Shown here piece by piece: positions 48,101 to 57,639 of a stretch of DNA of 64,000 nt (position 1 is the stretch's first letter; every line of letters starts with the position of its first letter). The notes below the pieces were generated by a model, which was given only the letters and a program-made list of their open reading frames with translations, ran no database searches and was not told the DNA's origin. Position numbers and translations under genes: made by a program. The DNA comes from Eucalyptus grandis (Eukaryota; Streptophyta; Magnoliopsida; Myrtales; Myrtaceae): contig NC_052618.1 in NCBI RefSeq assembly GCF_016545825.1, positions 7,245,398 through 7,309,397 on the forward strand, in the 5' to 3' direction.

Positions 48101-48434
48101 TGACAGAATAGTTGGTTTAGTGCCATTTCGCGAGAATTTTGCAATTAGGTGAAATCACTCATACACTAATCACATACCTATGTCGAACAAACCTATATCT
48201 GGTCTCTGGTTGATTTTTATAGTGTCGTACTGATCATTGTAGATTAGCACGGTCGAGCAGTCCATTCCTAGTTGAATTCTCAAGTCTATTACATTTAGAT
48301 TCCTTAATGGCTTTATATAATAGGCTAGTTATCTTGTAAGTGGGCAACTTAGAGAAAAAACGATTGGCGTGTCGATGAAAAGCTCAGCTTATTCAATCAA
48401 AAACAGAACTCAAAAATCAAGATGTTACATTTAT
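45103..48434 (-). mobile_element. Solo LTR of about 3.3 kb (Ty3-type), TSD TTTAT
   Basis: 45108-48429 begins and ends as an LTR: TGTAACATCTTGATTTTTGA... to ...GGAGCGTGACA on the minus strand. The 5-bp repeat TTTAT flanks it at 45103-45107 and 48430-48434. The paralogous Y copy on the minus strand near 49000-49015 reads straight through the site, confirming the insertion. There is no internal domain or second LTR. The first ~0.6 kb matches the start of the LTR at 50436. Giant LTRs of this style are known in Del/Tekay-type chromoviruses; that placement is inferred. Confidence 0.85.
46879..47220 (-). other. Short ORF inside the solo LTR
   Basis: A 113-codon minus-strand frame, Pro/Leu/Ser/Arg-rich, in the GC-rich part of the LTR, beyond which an AACAGGTGAATT sequence resembles a splice donor. 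LTR2 has a comparable frame at the corresponding place (51564-51986). No domain is visible, and conservation between the two is compositional at best. Confidence 0.25.
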
Positions 48435-50435
48435 TTGGAACAGTAAAGTGGGGATTAGATAGGAACTCACGATGGAGCCACGCATTGGTGAGCGGTGAGA
48501 CCTAATGGTTGACAACCCTTGACTCTTGGTGGGAATAAAACACACTACACTCCCTGCTACTATCAAACAAGTTCATTTGTGGATCGGTTATTCCATCCTA
48601 TTGTGCTCACTTTTTACCCACCGATTCATGCCTCTACCCATGCTCTCTTTTTGGTCTTCTTTTTAGCTTGTGCACCTACACCTTTTCACCCTTCTTATAT
48701 TTTAATAATTTTTTTTTTAGTTTTGATTTTGTTATTTTATCATGTATGGGAAAAATGAATTCTGAGAAACTAATAAAATTTTAGAAACTAATAATACATG
48801 CCCTAAGGTAATCTAGAATGCAAAAACTGAATCTTTTTTATTTTTGGAAAAAAAACAAGTTCCAAATTTGCCAGGTCTTACCGAGAGTGTAGTGTGGCTT
48901 ATTCCCATTGGGAGTCAAGGGTTGTCAGCTGTCAGGTCTCACCAATCACCAATGCTTGGCTCCATCGTGAGTTCCTACCTAATCCCCACTTTAGTGTTCC
49001 AACTAAACCCCTCCCGCTACTCGTATGCCATCGTCGCAAGTAGGACCACGGCGACCATGACGATTTGCTACATGCCTTCTCATGATTTCCTTTCTTCCTC
49101 CCTCTTATTTGGTCGAATTACACGCCCCAAACAAGAATTCTTAGTAGTGGTCATGCCTTGGCAAATAAAAGTGTTATGCTTTTTGGGGTGATATAGAAGA
49201 GAGATTGAATTGAAAAAGAGGAACGACCCCTCTCGGGGAATATATGGTGGCAAGATTGTGACAAACGCCACATAATCATTTTACCATGTAGTGCCAATAT
49301 GTATGTTGGTAATCTGTAAAATGCCATCATAAAAATTATAGCAACCTCGAGTAAAAATGTAGTATATTTTATGCATATCCACCGCATTAATGGCATATCA
49401 TTAATGAGAATCAAAATTATGGTGACGATAGGAAACATATGGTGTTGCAAGCAATTAAAAAAATCTGTTCTAGTCTGCTGTATAATTGTTTTCGGCCACA
49501 GAGTCCTCCAACCATTCACCTTCATGTGGACTCATTGCCACTTGAAAGGCCATATTACAACTATTCCTGCTCTTTTGGTCGAGTAAAGCCAAGGGCGATG
49601 AAGAATGAAGAAGAATAAGAGGCTAGGCAGTATTCAAATACATTGAAATTCAATTGGAGTAAGGATGGGCAACGGATTTGGAACTTGTTTTTTCCAAAAA
49701 AAAAAAAAAGAGTCAATTTTCATATTCTAGATTACCTTAAGGCATGTATTATTAGTTTCTAAAATTTTATTAGTTTCTCGAAATTTATTTTCCTAGACAT
49801 GATAAATAATAAAATCAAAACTAAACAAAAATTATTAAAATATATGAAGGGTGAAAAGATGCAGGTGCACAAGCTAAAAAGAAGACCAAAAAGAGAGCAT
49901 GGGTAGAGGCATGAATCGGTGGATAAAAAGTGAGCACAATAGTATGGAATGACCGATCCACAAATAAAACTGTTCGACAGCAGCAATAACAACAATCGAG
50001 CGATGATGTTTGGTCCTCCTTCTAGGTGTGAAAGATCAGGGCCCATGTGGTGAAAAGGCTAAGTGGTGGTGTGGGTGGCATGGTCATTAGCGATATTTTG
50101 TTAACGCAGCAAATATGCACAAATATACCATGTTATTACTTAGGGTCACTATAATATTTACAATCGCGATATACAGAGTATCAACATACATATTGGCACC
50201 ATATGGTAAAATGAATCTGTGATGTTCATCGCCATCTTACTTGCTGCCATAAATTCCTTGAGAGGGGTTATTCCTTTTCACCAATTCAATCTTTCTTTTC
50301 TATCATCCCAAAAAAAAACATAGTACTTTTATTTACCAAAGCATGGCCACCATCGAGAATTCCAATTTGTGGCATGTAATTTGACCAAACAAGGAGGAGG
50401 AAATCATGAAAGAAAGGCATACAACAAATCGTCAT
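48435..50435. repeat. Inverted-repeat complex of Y copies
   Basis: Two inverted relations are visible. The Y end at 48435-48540 (plus) mirrors 48895-49030 (GGAGCCA.GCATTGGTGA against TCACCAATGCTTGGCTCC). A block at 48540-48840 mirrors 49700-50010 (CTTTTTACCCACCGATTCAT against ATGAATCGGTGGATAAAAAG). Y copy 3 lies on the minus strand between them and copy 4 on the plus strand at 50080-50435. No gene is recognised; the 124-codon minus frame at 49151-49525 runs through repeat sequence. Confidence 0.6.
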
Positions 50436-51353
50436 TGTGACATCCAGATTTTGGGCTCTGATTTCGATTAGATAAATTGGGCATTTCATCAACGCGATTA
50501 CAGTGTTTTTTTCTGAGTTGGCCACTCACGAGATAACTAGACTAGCTGGGTGAGATATTAAAGACTTTAAGACAAATAGACTTGAGAATTCGACCATGAA
50601 TCGACTTCTCGACCATGCTCATCTTTAGAGATCATTGCGACACAGTATAAAATCGATTTGAAATCAGAGATAGGTTGGTTCGACTGAGATGAATGACCGA
50701 TCGTTGGTGACTCTATTAAATTGGAAAATTCTCATTGACCGGCACTAATTTGATTTTACTATCATTTTGGTACCTTGTGTCCGTATTTGAATCCTAGAGA
50801 TTTTCACAACAATCGAGAGTCGTCAATGTGTCGAGTGCGTTCATTGTGGCTCGAAGAAAATTGACCACGGGTCATTGTCCAAAAAAGTTCTGAAAACTAC
50901 CTAGTAGCCTAGGTCACGCTAAGAGCCGTCGGAGTAAAATTAACCACAAATCTAAGTTCAATTTTAGAAATTGAAGAGTCTGTCATGTCACAGGTCATTT
51001 TAGGAGCATCGACTCAATCTCAGAAGATTTTTCTTACAACCGAGACTTTTTGGGAAAAAGTTGAGTCAATGCCATTTTTATCGGAAATTGCAAAGGACCA
51101 TTCTCGAATTCGAAATTGGGATGCAAGTAGGCTATATTGGTAAAGAAAAGTACCAATTTGATTGATGAGGTGTTAAATAATTTAATGGGGGTCGATTTGA
51201 TTTGATTCAAGTGGGAATAAGGTCCAATTGGAGGGAAAAACCTAGCAAAATTCGTATGCCACATCTACCCCACATTTTGGCCTACCTTAAAGCTTCTAGA
51301 AAGGGCATTTTTGGCAAGGAAAAGTGAGTGGAAGACAGCTGGATTGGTGGGGC

Positions 51354-51354
<1 letters not shown>

Positions 51355-51391
<37 letters not shown>
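51355..51391. repeat. (AG)n microsatellite
   Basis: About 18 uninterrupted AG dinucleotides. Confidence 0.95.
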
Positions 51392-51395
<4 letters not shown>

Positions 51396-52584
51396 GAGAA
51401 AACCGGTTTCCCCTCTCTCCTTTGTCGAGCACCTCCATCTTCTTCCCCTTTCTTTTGGTTTCTTCTGGAGCAACAATTGAAGACTAGCATAACCCAGCAA
51501 GCCGAGGAACCAGCGAAGCAGGAGCTGCCATCGCCGTCATAGCCGTCACTAGAGCTGCCAACGTTGCCGCCCTACTGTCCGCTCGCAACTCCGCCCCCTC
51601 TCTCTTCGTCGACTCACTCTCTCCCTCCTCTTTGTTTTGTGCGAACCAGAAGAACAGAAACGAAAGCAGCTCGCTTGGGTTCGGAGCAGCCTACCGTCGC
51701 TGCCCATGCTCCGCCGCTTGCTGGTCGCCCATCCCCGTGTGAGCACGCGTGCAGCTGCGTGACCGCTTGTCCTCTCCACCATCCAGGCATCCCCACCATG
51801 CGACCCCAGCCCGTGTTCCACCTCTGTTCAGTCTCGTTCAATTGCCTTAGGCCGCCATCCGACAACCTCCAGCCACCGTCGACCTCGCCGGAGCCCCACC
51901 TTGCCCTCCACCGCCCTTGGCCACTTCAACCGACGCCGAAACCGCCTCAACTAGCAGCGCACAGAGGAGGCAGAAAATGGGTATGATAGTGGGGTTTTGG
52001 CCCGTTTTGGCCGTCTTCCCGAGCCCGGAAGCTCGGTCGGCTTTGAGGAAAGTCGATCCTCGCATCGATGTCGTCGTTTTGAGTGAGTTTTACTCACTAA
52101 TACCTTCTTAGTTTGGTAATTATACTTAAAGGTTGATTAGTGTTAATTAAGTGTAATTAGGTAGTTAGATTAGAGTTGATTAGCTATTATTAGCTAATTG
52201 CATTGCATATTAGTTGTTTGATTAGTGTACTTAGATATATAATTGCTTATAGTATTTATTGGATGCTTCTTGGGATTTTTCCTGACCCTTATTGGGTGTT
52301 AATTAGGCGATTCGGGCCTAATTGGAATTTTTAGGAATTAAATATTAATTTTCGTAATTAATTATTTAATTATTTATTTTTCGAAAATTCAACCGGGATA
52401 GTCGATGACCGGAATTTTATGCTGATTGTTGTGGAGCAGTCCATTTATTTATTTGCGCTTTAATTTGTGTCGAATTGATTTAATGATGCATTTTTTTTTA
52501 AGTTATGTTATTAAATAATACAATTTTGACCTTGTGATTGAGAATTGGTTGGGTATTGGTTGTCAGTATTGAAAGTGAGTTGGT

Positions 52585-52945
52585 AAATCACCTGGAGAAT
52601 GCACATGGCCCAGTGAATTAGAATGTCACCTGGGAAAAACACGTGGCTCGGTGATTGGATATGTCATCTTGGCGAAAAGCTAGCCTTAGAGAATGCATGT
52701 GGCTCGGAGACTCGACATGTCTTCCTGGAGAATGCACGTGGCTCAGTGACAGAGTATGGCATCGTAAAAAGGGTCGGGTGGGACCATAAAGCCACTAGAT
52801 CTTGAGAGGGTCGGGTGGGACCGTAAAGCCATTAAATCTTGGAAAGGTCGGGTGAGACCGTAAAACCATTTGAATCTTAGAAGGGTCGGGTAGGACCGTA
52901 AACCCACTAAATCTAAGAAAGTTGCTTGGTGGGGCCGTGATTACC
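52585..52945. repeat. Two adjacent short tandem arrays in the LTR
   Basis: At 52590-52750 about four diverged units contain CCTGGAGAATGCACGTGGCTC. At 52771-52940 four units of about 38 bp contain GGGTCGGGTGGGACCGTAAA. A third pair (TGACC/ATTGAGTGGTCTTG...GTGTAATCGACTA) follows at about 53015 and 53105. Such arrays are frequent in very long plant LTRs. Confidence 0.75.
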
Positions 52946-53528
52946 ATCTATAGATAAGTTGTGTCCTAAGGACCGTGATTTATAATTGGGAATTGAGTTG
53001 GAATAATTGAAATGACCATGAGTGGTCTTGTTGGTATGTAATCGACTAGGTCGATTGATTATTGTCTTGATTTGATGCTGTGGATTGATTGATTAAATGG
53101 AAATGACATTGAGTGGTCTTGCTGGCGTGTAATCGACTAAGTCAATTATATCGATACTTCGATCAGTGATGTGATTGCTTTGGTGCCTATTTGATATGTG
53201 CTAATATGCATGTGGAAATCTGAGGCCAAGGTAAGTCCTCTGACTCATGTTGTGCATAGGCAGCCCTAAGGTGTATTAGTTTACTAATCGGGTCTTAGGA
53301 GGTAGAACTTGCTAAGACGTTGTCTTAGTAATTATTGAATAACCATTTCAGAACCTAGATGAGGAGCCTAAGGAGGAGGAATCTGACGAGGAGATCCCTG
53401 ATGAGGAACCCGAAGAGGAGTACTAAGGAGAAGAACCCCGAGGATAACCCCAAGTACGACCCGGATGAGGACTGAGATCCCGTCCTATCTTGTCAGACCT
53501 TGTCTGCATGTGAATAGATGTTAGTAGA

Positions 53529-54396
53529 TCTCTCTCACATGGAAATGGCGGTCCTATTAGACACCCCTACCTCTTTCAACGTCGCCATAGAGAAACCGCC
53601 CATATGATGATGGGTTCAGTTAATGGTTCTAGTCAGGCCTTAGCATTATCTCATGTAACAAGGATCACTCATCTTCGTCTTGGCGTCAATAGGAGGCCGA
53701 ATTATGGATATTCATTTTAGGGTGATATTGGCCCCATTGAACACTATCATCCATTTTCTCGAATGATGAACAACATCTAACCTATTGAGCTTGAAGCACC
53801 AAGTACATTCTTGGGGGAGCCCGTTCTCAATAACTGAGCTAGGAGATTACCTAGACGCTTAGCTGGGGCAACTCCTATGTGGCATTCAATGAATTTACCA
53901 TCTCCACCAATGCATGCCATGATGCGGAAATAATCGTTCTATCTCAAGTGGCTTGCTACCAAATGAGCAAACAACATTTCAAGCTAAGGGATCTCGAATG
54001 GTCAACATCCAGTTACCCAACGTTAAGGCGGTGGTGGCTTTAAGTCCTGATGTTCAACCGAGAGATGGAATGGATGGTCATGAGGATATTATGTCAGATG
54101 GCGAGGAATCTGTTGAGGACTTATTGGAGTGATTTGACAGAGAAAACCAAACAGAAAGTTTGTTTCCGAACTGATGTCATCGGTATGGTGGGTCATGAAG
54201 AAGCTGCCTAGCTGAATAAATGATTTCTTGAGTTGGATGATTGTGGTGTGTTAAAATAGTTAGAAGCGAAAATCTAATATGCTTCATTTATGATCTGTAA
54301 TAAGGTCTTGTACATGGGATTTTCCTCATTTAATTTTTTAAACAATATATATATATATATTTAAATTAAAGATGACATTAGAACATCGTGGAGTTT
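53529..54396 (+). pseudogene. Inverted gene duplication, left arm (unknown gene, reads inward)
   Basis: The arm mirrors 54425-55302. Read on the plus strand it gives pieces of an unrecognised protein: a start-like MEMAVLLDTPTSFNVA, MNNI.PIELEAPSTFLGEP, then NVKAVVALSPDVQ and an acidic end EDIMSDGEESVEDLLE with TGA at about 54132. A deletion shortens the ANNRS region (13 bases here for about 20 in the right arm) and stops interrupt the frame. About 230 bp of 3' UTR-like DNA and an (AT)n run follow the stop. The parent gene is not recognised. Confidence 0.7.
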
Positions 54397-54424
54397 TAGC
54401 ATATATAGAATTAAATGAGGGATT

Positions 54425-55415
54425 CCCACGATGTTCTAATGTCAATTTAAATATATATATATATATATATATATATTGTTTAAAAAATTAAATGAGGAAA
54501 ATCCCATGTACAAGACCTTATTACAAACCATAAATGAAGCATATAAGATTTTCACTTCTAACTATTTTAACACACCACGATCATCCAACTCAGGAAATCA
54601 TTTATTCACTAGGTAGCTTCTTCACGACCCACCATACTGATGACATCAGTTCGGAAACAAACATTCGGTTTGATTTTCTCTATCCAATCACTTCTAGAAG
54701 TCCTCATCAGATTCCTCACCATCTGATATAATATCCTCAGGATCATCCACTCTATCTCCTAGTTGAACATTGGCACTTAAAGCCATCACCACCTCAACGT
54801 TGGGTAACTAGATGTTGACCATTCCAAATCCCTCAGCTTGAAAAACCATCTACTCATCTGGTAGCAAGGCACTTGAGATAGAACGATTATTTGCAACACG
54901 TATCATGGCACGAACTAGTGGAGATGGCAAATTCATTGAATGCCACATAGGAGCTGCCCTAGCTAAGCATCCATGTAATCTCCTAGTAGTAGCTCTGTTA
55001 TTGAGAATGGGCTCCCCCAAGAATGCACCCGATGCTTCAAGCTCAACAGGTTGGATGTTGTTCATCCCTCGAGAAAATGGATGATAGTGTTCATCGGGGC
55101 CAACACCACCCTGAAATGAATATCGATAATTTGGCCTCTTGTTGACGCAAAGACGGAGATGAGTGATCTTGTCACATGAGATGACATTGAGGCCCAACCA
55201 GAACTGTTGACTAAACCCATAATCATATGGGCGGTTTCTCTGTGGCGACGTTGAAAGAGGTGGGGGTGTCTAATAGGACCGCCATTTCCATGTGAGAGAG
55301 ATTCGCTAACCCATCCCTGATCAAGGTTCCAGTAAATTCCAGATTCTGGCTGGGTTCCAGCGAAAATGGCGGCGGTCGGGCGACGCGCCGTCGGCGGCAA
55401 TAGCGGTGGCGGCAT
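54425..55415 (-). pseudogene. Inverted gene duplication, right arm (unknown gene, reads inward)
   Basis: On the minus strand a 115-codon frame (55197-54850) reads LNVISCDKITHLRLCVNKRP, YRYSFQGGVGPDEHYHPFSR, PVELEASGAFLGEPILNNRA, MWHSMNLPSPLVRAMIRVAN and SSALLPDE followed by TAG. Beyond the stop the same frame continues MVFQAEGFGMVNI, NVEVVMALSANVQ and DIISDGEESDEDF. Upstream, MEMAVLLDTPTSFNVATEKPP is one frame away. Homology with the left arm ends at about 55302; this arm carries extra 5' sequence. It is the less damaged copy. Family unknown. Confidence 0.7.
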
Positions 55416-55810
55416 TAGTGGTCTTGCCCTCCTCCCTTTAGATCTCTCCCCCGAATCTCTCTTTCCCTCGGTCTACTCCTGCTCTCCCTGTGCGGTGCCC
55501 TGTTCACCTCCCCCCCCAAACCTCTCTTCTTCCCACCGGTTCCCTTTTTCCTCCTCCTTCTGCGGTGTCATCTACTTCCTGCCCTGCTTTGCTCTGCCCT
55601 ATGACCACTGCTCTTACACTTTTTTTTTTTTTTTTGCTGCAAGTTTGCGCGCAAGGATGGTTGGAGGAGGCAAGTTGGGATGGGCCGAGCCGAATGGGAA
55701 AAGGGCTGGGCCAAGGTCGGATTGGGCCCAACCCGGCCTCCTCGCCCTTTTTTTCTAATTATGTATTTTAAAAAAAATTAAAAATTTAAATTAGGTATTA
55801 GGTGTCAACA
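55416..55810. other. CT-rich then AT-rich junction DNA
   Basis: Pyrimidine-rich sequence, poly(T) at 55620-55635 and a GGCCCAACCCGG word cluster. Overlapping open frames on both strands are compositional. No gene recognised. Confidence 0.35.
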
Positions 55811-55814
55811 AGAA

Positions 55815-57160
55815 TGACATAGATCTTGGACAGTTCAAACTTCGATATAGTCACCCCGTTACATATGTGTTGAAGCCAATCATCTACCATCCCTCATAAG
55901 TGTACTTGAGTTTGCTAGTCAATGAAAATATCATCATCCAACCATAAAAGTGGCAAAATAGAAAACGAAACAGGCTTGCTCTCATGATCAATAGTTGATA
56001 GTCTATTACACGAGGTAATATTTCACCCTCTTCATCAAAAGATTCCATTTGTTAATTTGATTCTTAGCACAAGTACTTGTCTTCCATCATCAGAAGTCTC
56101 ACACACCGTATCAAAAATTTCTTCCTCATTTTTCCTCTAGCTTGCCATTAATGAGAAGAAGCCTCATTTTTTGTCAATAGCTTCTCAAATTCTTCATAAA
56201 GGAGAAAGTTCCAAGTTGTTGGCATTCATCAACAACCACTACTCCCAATTCTATTTGTGGCAAAATATTTATATCCTCGACAACGGCCTCTGGAGGGCAT
56301 ATAAGCTCTTGAAACACTATGAAAGCCCCTTCCTCATAGAATTGCATGTTCCTATTACGTCTACGAGCATCTTCACTCCCATTATAAACCACTACATCAA
56401 TAATCGGCACCCAAAAAAAAAAAAAAAACTACAAATTCCATGAATAAACTAAGGTAGAATGTGAAATGATAAGAAAAGGAAGACAATCATAACATTTGAA
56501 TAATAAAACAAATGATGTAATATTCGAAATGTGTTCTTGGTCATCTACTAGAATAACATTATGGCTCTTCTCCCAATATTCAAACGGCTTATTAATGGGA
56601 TATGCACGATTGTTCTTTGGGAAATAACACCCTTAAAGTTTGCTACAAAGGATTGACAACTGAATAGGAGTCAATTTTTTCTGAATTGGCTTCAAAGAAT
56701 TGTATGCTTCATTGCATGGTCAAGTAGAGGGATTTCTAAAAATTGGCCATTACGTACGAGTTGCGAAAGAAAGACATTATCACCTATGCAAATGAGAAGG
56801 TATCTCTCGATGAGACCATCTCTTCTAATAAAAGCGAGGCAATGATACTTTGGCCCAGAATTCCCACTTACAAGGGCTAAGTGTTAATTTGTAAGAAAGA
56901 ACACAATTAAGAGAACCTTCCATGGTTTATCAATCGACCGGCCTTCAGATTTTACAAACTAACTTCGTTCCAATCATCTAATTTTGAGAAATTTTTCCAC
57001 AGAGTTGTGCCTTTAATTTGGAAAAGTTTATTCATTAAGACAAGAATCTACTTTTGGAAACTCTTCAATTTTGAAAAAATCATGCACACAATGTAATTTC
57101 AATTCAACATCTCAAAATATAAGGTTAACTTTGAAAAATTAATTGACAAAAATGATTTAT
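55815..57160 (-). repeat. Repeat family X, copy 3
   Basis: Colinear with 39640-41740 minus the TRIM. The clearest frame (56410-56174, minus) reads DVVVYNGSEDARRRNRNMQF, YEEGAFIVFQELICPPEAVV and EDINILPQIELGVVVVDECQ. Further on (minus strand, 56880-56790) KYHCLAFIRRDGLIER appears. It is uninterrupted where copy 1 has the TRIM. Stops remain, so a working gene is unlikely here. Confidence 0.6.
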
Positions 57161-57639
57161 GACCCATAGATTTTGCAAAAATGAAAATTCAATTCAAAGT
57201 AAACAGGTAAAGAGAGAAATCATACTTACAATGGTTGATGAGATTTAAAAAAAAAATCACATAGACATCTAGATGTACTTGTGAGGTTTTAACACCAAAT
57301 GGGTAGAGTACTATGGGCTCAAGGTTTCTATTTTAACCTAATAGTGAGCCTTTCACCAATATCACAAACTGCAGGTGGGTTGGACTTTTTTCTTGTGAAA
57401 AAATGAGCCAAATCGAGAATGATTGTCCCATTAGCAAACTGCATATGGTCCATTCAATCCTCAACACCTCCTAAGTGTTTCATGGGGTGCAGCTAGGGTT
57501 TAGCCGCAAGTTGTGTGTGCAAATTGTAGTGCTAAGGCATATGTAAAGGCAAGCACAACAATTGATATCCAAATAGTGCTTCAATCTTATTCATATAAAC
57601 ATTCATTCCTTACACCAACTATTAAACAAACATGTCATA
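57161..57639. other. No gene recognised
   Basis: AT-rich spacer between X copy 3 and the duplicated flank at 57640. Nothing coding is recognised. Confidence 0.35.

Larger units (their letters stand above)
50436..53527 (+). mobile_element. Second giant LTR-like sequence (Ty3-type), truncated
   Basis: Starts TGTGACATCCAGATTTTGGG right after a Y unit. Its first ~0.58 kb is the inverse of 47840-48429, so it is the 5' part of a related LTR in the opposite orientation. Downstream are a (GA)n run at 51355-51391, a GC-rich ORF (51564-51986), TA-rich intron-like DNA, several short tandem arrays and a Glu/Asp-codon-rich stretch (53355-53470, GATGAGGAACCCGAAGAGG). No TG...CA end or matching 3' partner was found; it ends at the inverted duplication at about 53528. 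Confidence 0.6.

Noticed and set aside
49151..49525. 124-codon minus-strand open frame
   Set aside because: Runs through a Y repeat copy; the other Y copies do not keep this frame open, so it is not a conserved gene.
50431..53527. Second giant LTR as a complete LTR with TSD GTCAT
   Set aside because: No matching GTCAT and no CA end were found on the right; the sequence is cut at the inverted duplication.
55366..55771. Overlapping plus and minus frames in CT-rich DNA
   Set aside because: Compositional; no motif; crosses a poly(T) run.
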